Origin: Saccharopolyspora gregorii
GTDB lineage: Bacteria > Actinomycetota > Actinomycetes > Mycobacteriales > Pseudonocardiaceae
Direction of reading: 5' to 3'
DNA: 64,000 nt
NCBI RefSeq assembly: GCF_024734405.1
Contig: NZ_CP059556.1
Coordinates: forward strand, 2,356,001-2,420,000
Positions 52,658 through 61,525 of the stretch are shown one piece after another. Every line of letters starts with the position of its first letter. The stretch's first letter is position 1. The translations under genes and the position numbers were made by a program. The notes beneath the pieces are model-generated. The model was given only the letters and a program-made list of their open reading frames with translations. It was not told where the DNA came from and did not search any database.

Positions 52658-53884
52658 TCAGAAGTAGCCGTTGACGGGGAGCGGGGTGGCGTTGACGGTG
52701 ACGTCGCCGACCACGGCCGCCTTGTAGGCGGTCGGGTTGTGCAGGGTGAGGGTGCGGATGTTGCGCCAGTGCCGGTCCAGGTTCCGCGAGCGGCTCGCCG
52801 CCGACGCGCCGCCGACCTCGAACAGGTCGGTCGCCGCGCGCAGCGCGATGGCGTCCACGTGCACCTTCACCTTGGACGCGGCCAGCGAGGCCGCCGCGAA
52901 CAGCGCCGGGTCGGGCGAACCGAGCCGTTCGCTGCGGTAGGCGGCGTCGATCTCGTCGGCGGCGGCGAGCACCGCGGCCTCGGCGACGTAGGCGGCGCTG
53001 CTGATCCGGCCGACCTCGGCGTGCAGGATCGGGTCGTCGGCGGGCGAGGCGGTCGGCGCGTGCTGGAACGAGCGGGAACGGCCGCGGATCAGCGCGGCGG
53101 CGTCGGTGGCCACGCTGCGCAGGACGCCCGCGATGATCGCCTGCAGGTACAGCTGGAGCTGCGCCACGTCGCTCGTCGGCCGCGGCGAACCGTCGGTGAC
53201 CCGCACGTCGATCACCTCGTGCTCCTCGATGCGCACGTCGTCGAAGACGGTGGTGCCGGTGCCGGTGCGGGTCTGCCCGATGCCGTCCCAGTCGTCCAGG
53301 ACGGTCACCCCCTCGCGGCCCACCGGGACCAGCACGGCCGCGACCGAGTTCTCGTCGAGCTGCGCGGACACCCCGATGTGGTCGGCGAACAGGGTGCCGG
53401 TGGAGTAGAACTTCTCGCCGTTGAGCCGGAATCCGTCCCCGGTGCGGGTGAGCCCGGTGGCGAAGGAGAACGCCCCGGCCGCCTGCCCGCCGCGTTCGCT
53501 GTTGGCGTTGCCGAACAGCTTCCCGGCGCGGACCTCGTCGAGCCAGTGCTGCCTGCGCGGGCCGGGCGGCAGCGCGCGCAGCAGCTCGTTGACCTGCCAG
53601 AAGTGCGCTCGCAGCGCGTGCGCCACGTTCGGATCGGCCTCGGCCAGGTCGATCACCACCGACAGCAGCTGCCGCACCGAGGCACCGGGGCCGCCTTCGG
53701 ACGCGGGCAGGGTGATCGCGCCGAGGCGCGCCCGGCGGATCCAGTCGATCTGCTCGTGCGCGTTGCGGTCCTTGGCCGCGCGCTCCTCGGCCCCGGCGGC
53801 GATCTCGGTGATCAGCGCGGCGAGTTCGGGGGAACCCGGCAGCACCGGGTCCGCGGGCGCGGCGATCGTGGTTTCGGCGGTCAC
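52658..53884 (-). CDS. SfnB/DszC-like acyl-CoA-dehydrogenase-fold flavoprotein
   Basis: The 408-residue protein has the acyl-CoA dehydrogenase fold in the monooxygenase branch (DszC/SfnB/DmoC-like): IDWIRRARLGAITLPASEGG, AHALRAHFWQVNELLRALPP, FSFATGLTRTGDGFRLNGEKFYSTGT and a helical C-terminal domain (ATDLFEVGGASAASRSRNLDRHWRNIRTLTLHNP). The glutamate base of true dehydrogenases is not evident. Members use FMNH2/O2 on organosulfur or other substrates. The gene directly upstream encodes an LLM flavin monooxygenase, a pairing typical of sulfone or sulfonate use. It has a GTG start with GAGGAG upstream. Confidence 0.85.
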   Translation of the reverse strand: MTAETTIAAPADPVLPGSPELAALITEIAAGAEERAAKDRNAHEQIDWIRRARLGAITLPASEGGPGASVRQLLSVVIDLAEADPNVAHALRAHFWQVNELLRALPPGPRRQHWLDEVRAGKLFGNANSERGGQAAGAFSFATGLTRTGDGFRLNGEKFYSTGTLFADHIGVSAQLDENSVAAVLVPVGREGVTVLDDWDGIGQTRTGTGTTVFDDVRIEEHEVIDVRVTDGSPRPTSDVAQLQLYLQAIIAGVLRSVATDAAALIRGRSRSFQHAPTASPADDPILHAEVGRISSAAYVAEAAVLAAADEIDAAYRSERLGSPDPALFAAASLAASKVKVHVDAIALRAATDLFEVGGASAASRSRNLDRHWRNIRTLTLHNPTAYKAAVVGDVTVNATPLPVNGYF

Positions 53885-53948
53885 TTCGGCTCCTCACCGT
53901 TCGAAGGGTCTGCCGCGCTGCGGCGGGGAATGCGGTGCGTGCGGGCGG

Positions 53949-55094
53949 TCAGGAGAACGCGCCCCGGTAGGCGGCGGCCGGGTGGTGCTCGTCGAGCAGG
54001 TCGGCGCCGGTGATCTTGCGGCGGGTGGTGCCGGGGGCGTACTCCCGTTGCGCCAGCCCGCGGTCCCGCAGCACCGGCGTGACGTGCTCGATGAACTCCA
54101 GGTAGCTGCCGGGGATCGTGTAGTTCATGACGTTGATGCCGTCGACCCCGGCGGCCCGCCACTCGTCGAGCCGGTCGGCGATCTGCTCGGGGGTGCCGAC
54201 GACGCGGCTGTTCCGGGTGCGCAGCCGCGCGAGGTCGCGCACCGTCGGCTCCCGGTCCGGCACGGCCTCCCGCAACCACAGCAGGTGGCTGCGGGACCCC
54301 TCCGACTCGATGTCGCCGATCGGGGTGTCCAGGTCGTAGTGCCCGAGGTCCACGCCGATGCCGCCGGCCGCGTGCGCGATGATCGCGTCGTCGTCGAGGT
54401 ACTCGTCCAGCTCGTCGGCGCGCAGCCGCGCCTCGGCCTCGGTGCTGCCGATGACGAACGACAGGCCCTGGAAGAACCGCAGGTCACCCGCCCGGCGGCC
54501 GGCCTCGGCCACGAGCCGCCGGGTGTCGTCCACCAGCGCCTTCGCATCCGCCGGGCTGGGAGACTGGATGAACTGGGCCTCCGCGTTGCGGGCCGCGAAC
54601 CGGCGGCCGGTGGGGGAGGAGCCCGCCTGGAACAGCAGCGGGGTGCGCTGCGGCGACGGCGCCACCAGGTGCGGTCCTTCGACGCGGTACCGGGCACCCT
54701 CGTGGTGGATCTTGTGAATCCGGCTGAAGTCGCCGTGCACCCCGGACGCCCTGCCCTGCGGCAGCGCCCCGTCGTCCCAGGAGCCCTCCCACAGCTTGTA
54801 CACCACGTCCACGTACTCGTCGGCCCACGCGTACCGCTCCTCGTGCGGGGTGATGTCGGCGTAGCCGAAGTTGCGCCACGCGTTCGGCGACAGGCTGGTG
54901 ACGATGTTCCAGGCGATCCGGCCGCGCGAGGCGTGGTCCAGCGTGGAGATCTTGCGGGCGAAGTTGAACGGGTGCTCCTGCAGCACCGAACTGGTGATCG
55001 CGATCCCCAGCTCCGAGGTGGCGTGCGCGATCGCCGAGGCGATGTGCGAGGTCGTGTTCATGACGAACGCGGAGAACTGCAAGGGGCGGGGCAT
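53949..55094 (-). CDS. LLM-class (NtaA/SnaA/DszA-type) flavin monooxygenase with internal deletion
   Basis: From about residue 19 the 381 residues follow the NtaA/SnaA/DszA/SoxA family closely: GIAITSSVLQEHPFNFARK, GRIAWNIVTSLSPNAWRNFG, HEERYAWADEYVDVVYKLWEGSW, HEGARYRVEGPHLVAPSPQR and the terminal EFIEHVTPVLRDRGL. The start MPRPLQFSAFVMNTTSHI is also canonical. However, about 65 residues normally lie between that SHI and the next strand (the first barrel segments, with the FDALFLADVVG-type region); here they are absent without loss of frame. Family members are usually ~440-455 residues. The enzyme may be inactive. It is paired with the SfnB-like gene downstream (64-base gap). Confidence 0.8.
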   Translation of the reverse strand: MPRPLQFSAFVMNTTSHIASAIAHATSELGIAITSSVLQEHPFNFARKISTLDHASRGRIAWNIVTSLSPNAWRNFGYADITPHEERYAWADEYVDVVYKLWEGSWDDGALPQGRASGVHGDFSRIHKIHHEGARYRVEGPHLVAPSPQRTPLLFQAGSSPTGRRFAARNAEAQFIQSPSPADAKALVDDTRRLVAEAGRRAGDLRFFQGLSFVIGSTEAEARLRADELDEYLDDDAIIAHAAGGIGVDLGHYDLDTPIGDIESEGSRSHLLWLREAVPDREPTVRDLARLRTRNSRVVGTPEQIADRLDEWRAAGVDGINVMNYTIPGSYLEFIEHVTPVLRDRGLAQREYAPGTTRRKITGADLLDEHHPAAAYRGAFS

Positions 55095-55295
55095 CGGATT
55101 CCCTCCTCGGCGCGACGGCCCGGCTCCCGCCGACGCTAGAGCCGGACCGCCGCCGCGCCGAGGTTTCGCATCTACCTGATCGCAACCCTTGGCGCGGCCG
55201 CGAACACCGCCCCCCTCCGCACCTCGCGGGATCCGGCTCGCGCGGCGGATCTCGTCGTTCCCCCGGCAGCGGCGGGAGCCGGGCAACGGCGCCCG

Positions 55296-58061
55296 TCAGG
55301 GCGCGGCGATGCCGCGGAGGGAGGCGAACTCGGCCAGCGGGGCCGGTTTGCCGAAGTAGAAGCCCTGGCCGTGGTCGCAGCCGATGCGCCGCAGGATGTC
55401 CAGCTGCTCCGCGGTCTCCACGCCCTCGGCGACCACGGTGAGCCCCACCGCGTGCGCCATCGCCACGATGCTGGTGACGATCGCCTGCACGTCGTCGGAA
55501 TCGCTGAGTTCGGCCACGAACGACCGGTCGATCTTGAGCGTGTCCAGCGGCAGCCGCCGCAGCTGCGCCAGCGAGGAGTACCCGGTGCCGAAGTCGTCGA
55601 TCGCCAGGAACACGCCCAGCTTCCGCATCCCGCGCAGCATCCGCACCGCCGAGGTCGCATCCAGCATCAGCGCGTTCTCGGTGACCTCCAGGCACAGCGA
55701 GCTCGCGGGCAGCCCGGCGTCGCCGAGCGCGGCCCGCACCGTGTCGTGCAGCCGCGGGTCGCCGAGCTGGCGGGGGGAGAGGTTCGCGTTGATCTGCAGT
55801 TCCGCGCCGTGCTCCCGCCGCAGCTCGGCGAACTCGCGGGTCGCGGTGCGGAGCATGAACCCGCCGACCTCGTTGATCAGGTCGCTCTCCTCGGCGAGCG
55901 GGATGAACTCGGCGGGGGAGACGGCACCGTGCTCCGGGTGGGTCCAGCGCAGCAGCGCTTCGGCGCCGACGATGCGCTCGGAGGCCAGCTCCACCACCGG
56001 CTGGTAGGCCACCCACAGCTGGCCGCGCGGCACGGCGTGGCGCAGCTCCTGCTCCAGCAGCATGTGCCGCTGCACGCGTTCCCGGAGCTCCACGTCGAAG
56101 AACGCGTACCGGCCGCGGCCCTGCGCCTTCGCCCGGTACATCGCCACGTCCGCGTCGCGCAGCAGGTCCTGGGCGGAGCGGGTGTCGCCGGGCCGGGACA
56201 CGACGATGCCGACGCTGGCGTCCACGTGCAGCCGGATGCCGTCCACGTGCGTCGGTTCGGTGAGGGTGCGCAGCAGTTCGTCCGCGCGGGCGCGCAGGTC
56301 GTCGTGGTCCGGCGAGTCCTGGGTGGCGACCACGAACTCGTCGCCGCCGAGCCTGCCGACGAGCTCCTGGTCGCTGGTGGCGCGCACCAGCCGCTGCCCG
56401 ATGTTGCGCAGCACCTCGTCGCCGACGCCGTGCCCCAGCGAATCGTTGACGATCTTGAAGTTGTCCAGGTCGACGAACAGCACCGCCAGCGGCTCGGTGC
56501 GGTCCGGCGAGTTCACCGCCGAGTCCAGGTGGCGCAGCACCAGCGTGCGGTTCGCGAGCCCGGTCAGCGGGTCGTGAGTGGCCTCGTGCTCCAGCCGTTC
56601 GCGGGCGGCGAGGCTCTCGGTGATGTCGCTGAACGACACCAGCACCCGGTGCGGCGGCCGGTCGTCGGGATTCAGCGCGCGGGAGGACACCGCGAGCCAC
56701 ACGCTCTCCCCGTCGTCCCGCTGCACCCGCGTCACCTGCGAGTTCACCGGTTTCCCCGTGCGCAGCGTGACCGTGGACGGCCGGGTGTCGCCGCTGGCGC
56801 GGTCGCCGTTCTCGTCGAACATCGGCCACCACTCGGAGTCCATGCCGACCAGTTCGCTCGGCTGGGCGCCGAGGATGCGCTGCGCCGCCGGGTTGGCCGA
56901 TTCGATGATCCCGGTGGGGGCGACCACCAGCACGCCTTCGTCGAGCGCGTCGATGACGGTGGCGAAGGTCCGTTCGGCCCGGCGGCGGGCCGTCTCGTCG
57001 GCGCATACCAGCACGTAGCCGTCGTCCATCTCGGAGACGGTGACCCGCACGACGAGCGCGTTGCCGTCGCCGCGCCGGTGCAGCGCCTCGCTGACCCCGC
57101 CGGCGGCGAGCAGTTCCGCCGGGCTCAGCCGGGCCCCGACCAGTTCGTCCACCGGGCGGCCCATGGCCTGGTCCGCCGAGATCCCGTAGACCGCCTCGGC
57201 GGCCGGGTTCCAGCTGGTGACCAGCGAGTCCCGGTCGGTGGCGATGATGGCGTTGCTGACGTGCTGCACCAGCGCCGCCTGGTAGCGCAGGCTCGTCTCG
57301 GCGGCCTTCTTGTCGGTGATGTCGCGCAGGATGACCTGCAGCGCGGGACGGCCTTCCCAGGTGGTGAGCACCGAGACGACCTCGACGGGGGCGCGGCTGC
57401 CGTCGAACCGGTGCAGCGCGGCCTCGGCCGGTTTGGTCCGCGCGCCGGGGAACGTCAAGGTCCGCAGCCGCGCCCGCATCATCGGCACCGAGTCGGCTTC
57501 CACGAAGTCGGTGATCGCGCGGCCGACCACCCGGTCGGTGCTGTCGGTGCCGAGGATGCCCAGCGTCGCCGAGTTCGCGTAGCGGACCACGCCGTCCTGG
57601 TGCACGCAGATCGCGTCCGGGCTCAGCTCGACCAGCAGCCGGTACCGGTCGGCGAGGTCGGTGAGGGTCTGCCGGTCCTGGTGCACGCGCGTGACGTCGG
57701 CCGCGACGCCGATGAGCCGGTCGGCCTCGCCCTCCTCGCGGTGGCGCCGCGCGTGGAAGTGCACGAAGCGGGTGCCGCCGTCCGAGGCGGGCAGGCGCTG
57801 TTCGAGGTCCAGGTCGTGCCATTCGGCGGCGGTGCGGGCGGACAGCGCGATCGGTTCGAGGAGTTCGCGCAGCCGGGCGCGCAGCGTGTCCTCGTCGGCC
57901 CCGGGCAGGCCCAGCAGCGCGTCCATGCCGGAGGTCCAGACGAGACCGTCGTCGTCGAGGCGCAGCGACCAGCGGACCGCGCCGCTGGCGGCCAGCGCGA
58001 GGTCGAGGAACTCGCGGTCCAGCTCGGAGTTCTTCGAGTGCGAGACCACCGGGTCAACCAT
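55296..58061 (-). CDS. Multi-PAS GGDEF-EAL cyclic-di-GMP protein
   Basis: The 921-residue cytoplasmic protein has about four successive PAS sensor domains (residues ~15-490; for example VWTSGMDALLGLPGADED, DAICVHQDGVVRYANSATL, NAIIATDRDSLVTSWNPAAE, EGVLVVAPTGIIESANPAAQ). A diguanylate cyclase domain with an intact GGDEF near residue 570 (GRLGGDEFVVATQ) and a phosphodiesterase domain with EAL near 698 (GAEALLRWTHPEHG) follow. Both active motifs are conserved, so it could make and break c-di-GMP, which controls development in actinomycetes. No membrane helices are seen. It starts at an ATG with AGGAGA in the upstream ten bases, and is apparently monocistronic. Confidence 0.93.
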   Translation of the reverse strand: MVDPVVSHSKNSELDREFLDLALAASGAVRWSLRLDDDGLVWTSGMDALLGLPGADEDTLRARLRELLEPIALSARTAAEWHDLDLEQRLPASDGGTRFVHFHARRHREEGEADRLIGVAADVTRVHQDRQTLTDLADRYRLLVELSPDAICVHQDGVVRYANSATLGILGTDSTDRVVGRAITDFVEADSVPMMRARLRTLTFPGARTKPAEAALHRFDGSRAPVEVVSVLTTWEGRPALQVILRDITDKKAAETSLRYQAALVQHVSNAIIATDRDSLVTSWNPAAEAVYGISADQAMGRPVDELVGARLSPAELLAAGGVSEALHRRGDGNALVVRVTVSEMDDGYVLVCADETARRRAERTFATVIDALDEGVLVVAPTGIIESANPAAQRILGAQPSELVGMDSEWWPMFDENGDRASGDTRPSTVTLRTGKPVNSQVTRVQRDDGESVWLAVSSRALNPDDRPPHRVLVSFSDITESLAARERLEHEATHDPLTGLANRTLVLRHLDSAVNSPDRTEPLAVLFVDLDNFKIVNDSLGHGVGDEVLRNIGQRLVRATSDQELVGRLGGDEFVVATQDSPDHDDLRARADELLRTLTEPTHVDGIRLHVDASVGIVVSRPGDTRSAQDLLRDADVAMYRAKAQGRGRYAFFDVELRERVQRHMLLEQELRHAVPRGQLWVAYQPVVELASERIVGAEALLRWTHPEHGAVSPAEFIPLAEESDLINEVGGFMLRTATREFAELRREHGAELQINANLSPRQLGDPRLHDTVRAALGDAGLPASSLCLEVTENALMLDATSAVRMLRGMRKLGVFLAIDDFGTGYSSLAQLRRLPLDTLKIDRSFVAELSDSDDVQAIVTSIVAMAHAVGLTVVAEGVETAEQLDILRRIGCDHGQGFYFGKPAPLAEFASLRGIAAP

Positions 58062-58610
58062 CGATCATCCAGGAGACAGATCTTGTGCACGTACTGCGCA
58101 ACCGCTCCACCGCCGTCCACGCCATGTCGTTCCGCTCTCGAACAGCGAAGCGCCCTCCCCTTCTCCCCGCGAGGCGCAGGCCCCCGACCGGATGCTCGTA
58201 GTTTCCCATGTGCGCTGCTCGCGAACCGTCCTGAGTGGCGGGTGCGTCCGAGGAGCCCGCTGATCATAAGCCCGCGTCGGATCGGCGGCGAACACGGCAG
58301 GTGATCCGCCGCGGGTTGTCAGTAGTGATCTGTTGGCCCGTTCGCGTGGTCATTCGAGTTCAAAAACACTAATGGTTTTCGAGAACCGCCTTCTCGCTTC
58401 ACTCTAAAGAGGATCGAGCTGGTAGGTGCGGTGCACCAAGTGACTGCGCGTAGCTCGATCTCCGACTCGGTGATCCGCCTCTCCCGCCGGTCCCGCGGAA
58501 TTCACGACGCCGGTCCCGGCGGGCGATTCACGGCGGCTCCGAACGCGCTTCGCCGCGGCTCGTGCGGCGAACGCGGAATCGATCGATTGGAAAGCGAGAA
58601 GGAGAAGCAG
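58062..58610. other. Divergent intergenic region with possible operator
   Basis: This 549-base gap lies between the GGDEF-EAL gene (minus) and the ketosynthase gene (plus). No open frame has a convincing start and family. Around 58,353-58,385 an AT-richer imperfect palindrome (GTTCAAAAAC and GTTTTCGAGAAC) stands out and could be an operator or part of the ketosynthase promoter, which would give it a long 5' leader of over 200 bases. Confidence 0.5.
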
Positions 58611-59777
58611 ATGAACTCACAGCGCTCTGAAATCGAAATCGGCGGCATCGGCGCGGTGACCGGCTACGGCTGGGGTCGCGCCGAGCTCTGGGACGGCCTG
58701 GCCACCTCGAAGCTCGCCGCCACCCTCGTCGACGGGTACGGGCCCGACCAGGACCGCACCGCCTGGGTCGCGCGCGTGCCCGACGGCGGCGACCCCGCGG
58801 ACGGGCCGAGCCGCTTCGCCAGGGCGATGCGCTCGGCGGCCCGCGAAGCGATCGCGGACGCCGGCGAACGCGGCTGGGAACCCGGCCGCCGGGTCGGCCT
58901 GCTGCACGCCGTGGTGCTCGGTGAAGTGGATCTGTGGCGGGAGTTCTACCAGTCCCGCGGCGGGCAGGTCTCGGTTCGCGAATACCTGGCGCTGATGCCC
59001 TCCACCCCGATGTCGACGTTCATGAAGGAATTCGGATTCCACGGACCCGCCATGAACGTTTCCGCCATGTGCGCGTCGGGGAACGCCGGGATGCTCACCG
59101 CCAAGGCGTGGCTGGACGCCGGGATCGTCGACGACGTGATCTTCGTAGCCACCGACCTGTCGGCGAGCCCGGAGAACGTGCTGCACTTCGAACGGCTCGG
59201 CGTCGTGGTCACCGATGCCGATCCGCTCGACGCCTGCCGCCCGTTCCAGGAAGGCAGCCGCGGTTTCGTCATGGGCGAGGCCTCGGTCGGCATGGTGCTG
59301 TCCCGCGGCCTTCCCGACGCCTACGCGCGGGTGCTCGGCGGCGCCATGTCGCACGACGCGCACCACGTCACCTCGATCGAGCCGAACCTGGCGGAGGTGA
59401 CCCGCTGCGTGCGGGACGCGCTGGACAACGCCGGGGTGGCGGGCGGCGACATCCGCTACCTCAACGCGCACGGCCCCGGCACCGCGCAGTGCGACCGCGC
59501 CGAAGCGCGGTTCTGCGCGGAACTGCTGGGCGCGGACACCGAGATCTTCTCGGTGAAGCCGCTCGCCGGGCACTGCCAGGGGGCGGCGTCGGCGGTCGAG
59601 GTGGCGGCCACCGCGCTGGGCCACCGGCACGGCCTCGTCCCGGCCGCGCCGCGGCAGGCGGCGGGCGATCCGCGGCTGCTGGACGGCCCGACGCCGTTCG
59701 ACGGCGGGCTCACCCTGAAGTCCTCCATCGGCATGGGCGGCCACAACTCGGCCGTCGTGCTCGCCCCGCCGCGGTGA
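58611..59777 (+). CDS. Stand-alone beta-ketoacyl synthase-like protein
   Basis: The 388-residue thiolase-fold protein starts with EIEIGGIGAVTGYGWGRAEL. It keeps the full catalytic set of a ketosynthase: Cys154 in NVSAMCASGNAGM, His287 in YLNAHGPGTAQ, Lys316 and His321 in SVKPLAGHCQGAA. A terminal GGHNSAVVLAP-like strand closes the fold. It is somewhat shorter than FabF. No acyl carrier protein, acyltransferase or reductase is nearby, so it is not part of a visible fatty-acid or polyketide operon; it may prime or modify a product of another locus. AGAAGGAG precedes the ATG. Confidence 0.88.
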   Translation: MNSQRSEIEIGGIGAVTGYGWGRAELWDGLATSKLAATLVDGYGPDQDRTAWVARVPDGGDPADGPSRFARAMRSAAREAIADAGERGWEPGRRVGLLHAVVLGEVDLWREFYQSRGGQVSVREYLALMPSTPMSTFMKEFGFHGPAMNVSAMCASGNAGMLTAKAWLDAGIVDDVIFVATDLSASPENVLHFERLGVVVTDADPLDACRPFQEGSRGFVMGEASVGMVLSRGLPDAYARVLGGAMSHDAHHVTSIEPNLAEVTRCVRDALDNAGVAGGDIRYLNAHGPGTAQCDRAEARFCAELLGADTEIFSVKPLAGHCQGAASAVEVAATALGHRHGLVPAAPRQAAGDPRLLDGPTPFDGGLTLKSSIGMGGHNSAVVLAPPR

Positions 59778-59880
59778 GCGCGCCCCGGAGGTCGCCCGAG
59801 CCCGGCTCGGGGTGATCGGCCGGGGGATCGGAGCGCGGCGGTGCCCGGACCTCCTCCGGGAGGCCGGGCACCGTCCCGGG

Positions 59881-60864
59881 TCAGGGCGTCCAGGCCGCCA
59901 CTTCGGCGAGGAACTCGTCCCGGCGCCGGTCGTCGAGGAACGCCGCGCGGAACGAGTTCGCCGCCAGCTCCCGCAGCTGCTCGGTGCTCAGCCCCAGCTC
60001 GCGGCGCACCGCGTCGAAGTTCTCGTCTACGTACCCGCCGAAGTACGCCGGGTCGTCCGAGTTCACCGTCACCAGCAGCCCGTGCTCCAGCAGCGCGGGC
60101 AGCGTGTGCCCGCTGAGCTCCGCGAACGCGCCGAGCCGCACGTTGGACAGCGGGCACACCGTCAGCGGGATCCGCTCCCGGCGGAGCCGTTCCACCAGCT
60201 CCGGGTCCTCCAGCGCGCGGATGCCGTGGTCGATGCGCTGCACGCCCAGCAGGTCCAGCGCCTCCCGCACGTACTCCGGCGGCCCCTCCTCACCGGCGTG
60301 CGCGACCGCGCGCAGGCCCAGTTCGCGGGCCCGGGCGAACACCTCGGTGAACTTCGACGGCGGGTGCCCCATCTCGGCCGAGTCGAGGCCGACCCCGACG
60401 ATGCGGTCCAGGAACGGTTCGGCCAGCCGCAGCGCCTCGGCCGCCGATTCGGCGGACTCGTCGCGCAGGAAGCAGAGGATCAGCGAGGCCGACACGTCGC
60501 TGTCCGCCAGCGCCGAGTGCAGCCCCCCGATCACGGTCTCCATCGGCACGCCGCGCTTCAGGTGCGCCTGCGGGTCGAAGAAGATCTCCGCGTGCCGCAC
60601 GCCCTGCTCGGCGCAGCGGTCCAGGTAGGCGGCGGCCAGGTCGCGGAAGTCGGCCTCGGTCCGCAGCACGGCCATGTTCGCGTAGTAGATGTCCAGGAAC
60701 GACTGCAGATCGCTGAACCGGTACTTCGCCCGCAGGTCGGCGACCGACTCGTGGGGGAGCTCGATGCCGTTGCGCCGCGCCAGGTCGAAGACCATCTCGG
60801 GTTCGAGGGTGCCTTCGATGTGCACGTGCAGTTCGGCCTTGGGCGGGGTGGGCGCGGCGTTCAT
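59881..60864 (-). CDS. add: Adenosine/adenine deaminase family protein
   Basis: The 327-residue zinc TIM-barrel deaminase has PKAELHVHIEGTLEPE (metal HxH), HAEIFFDPQAHLKRG, RAVAHAGEEGPPEYVREAL (catalytic His-Ala-Gly-Glu), RIDHGIRALEDPELVERL and TVNSDDPAYFGGYV (catalytic Asp). The VNSDDPAYFGGYV form is closer to the adenine deaminase (Aah1-like) subgroup than to mammalian-type adenosine deaminase, so either purine salvage substrate is possible. It is apparently transcribed alone. The symbol add denotes the family rather than a proven substrate. Confidence 0.85.
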   Translation of the reverse strand: MNAAPTPPKAELHVHIEGTLEPEMVFDLARRNGIELPHESVADLRAKYRFSDLQSFLDIYYANMAVLRTEADFRDLAAAYLDRCAEQGVRHAEIFFDPQAHLKRGVPMETVIGGLHSALADSDVSASLILCFLRDESAESAAEALRLAEPFLDRIVGVGLDSAEMGHPPSKFTEVFARARELGLRAVAHAGEEGPPEYVREALDLLGVQRIDHGIRALEDPELVERLRRERIPLTVCPLSNVRLGAFAELSGHTLPALLEHGLLVTVNSDDPAYFGGYVDENFDAVRRELGLSTEQLRELAANSFRAAFLDDRRRDEFLAEVAAWTP

Positions 60865-60927
60865 CCCGCGAGACTAGCGAGGCGCCGGCGACCGGGACGC
60901 CGCTCCGGTGCCCGGAGGAGACGGTGC

Positions 60928-61410
60928 TCACCGCGCGGGGGGCGCCGCCTTGGCGTGCTGGGCGGCGGCCATCACCTCGCGCAGGGCGGTGTTCAGCGCT
61001 TCGAGGGTGCTCAGCGGCAGGCCGAGGCGGTCGACGATCTGCTGCGGGATCTTCTCGGCCTCGGCGCGGAGTTCGCGCCCGGCGGGGGTGAGGCCGACGG
61101 TGACCGAGCGCTCGTCGCCCGCGTTGCGGCTGCGCGTGAGGTAGCCGACCGCTTCGAGGCGCTTGAGCAGCGGGGACAACGTCGCCGGTTCGGCCTGCAC
61201 GGTGTGGCTGAGGTCTTTGACGGAGCGCGGTTCGGCCTCCCACAGCGCGAGCATCACCAGGTACTGCGGGTGGGTGAGGTTGAGCGGTTCGAGCAGCGGC
61301 CGGTACAGCGCGATGACGCTGCGGGACGCGACCGACAGCGCGAAGCAGACCTGCCGGTCCAGCGCCAGCGGGTCGTCGCCGAGTTCCAGGTCCGGTTCGA
61401 CGGGGCTCAT
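60928..61410 (-). CDS. OhrR-like MarR-family regulator
   Basis: The 160-residue regulator matches the organic-hydroperoxide sensor OhrR within MarR: DRQVCFALSVASRSVIALYR with the reactive-cysteine position at Cys22, LTHPQYLVMLALWE, and the wing KDLSHTVQAEPATLSPLLKR, LEAVGYLTRSRNAGDERSVT. In OhrR the Cys oxidises and DNA is released. The usual target gene ohr is not beside it; the divergent neighbour is a DUF5313 gene. A palindromic, AT-rich site lies in the shared promoter region. Confidence 0.88.
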   Translation of the reverse strand: MSPVEPDLELGDDPLALDRQVCFALSVASRSVIALYRPLLEPLNLTHPQYLVMLALWEAEPRSVKDLSHTVQAEPATLSPLLKRLEAVGYLTRSRNAGDERSVTVGLTPAGRELRAEAEKIPQQIVDRLGLPLSTLEALNTALREVMAAAQHAKAAPPAR

Positions 61411-61440
61411 CGCGTTCCTTCCGATCGGCCTGGGTGCACG

Positions 61441-61474
61441 TTAACATATAGCGGGCATATGATTAGCGTGTTAA
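61441..61474. promoter_or_regulatory. Likely OhrR operator/promoter region
   Basis: TTAACA at 61441-61446 and TGTTAA at 61469-61474 are inverted repeats, and CATAT/ATATG (61445-61461) forms a second inverted repeat inside. The stretch is strikingly AT-rich for this genome and lies 31 bases upstream of the OhrR-like start, between it and the divergent DUF5313 gene. Confidence 0.55.
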
Positions 61475-61525
61475 ACATCGGGTGGTCGTCCGAGGTGCGG
61501 ACGGCCGGACGGGAGGCGGTTCGCG

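Noticed and set aside
55371-58304. Long plus-strand frame opposite the GGDEF-EAL gene
   Set aside because: The minus strand has intact PAS, GGDEF and EAL motifs; the opposite frame is a composition artefact rich in Arg, Gly, Val and His.
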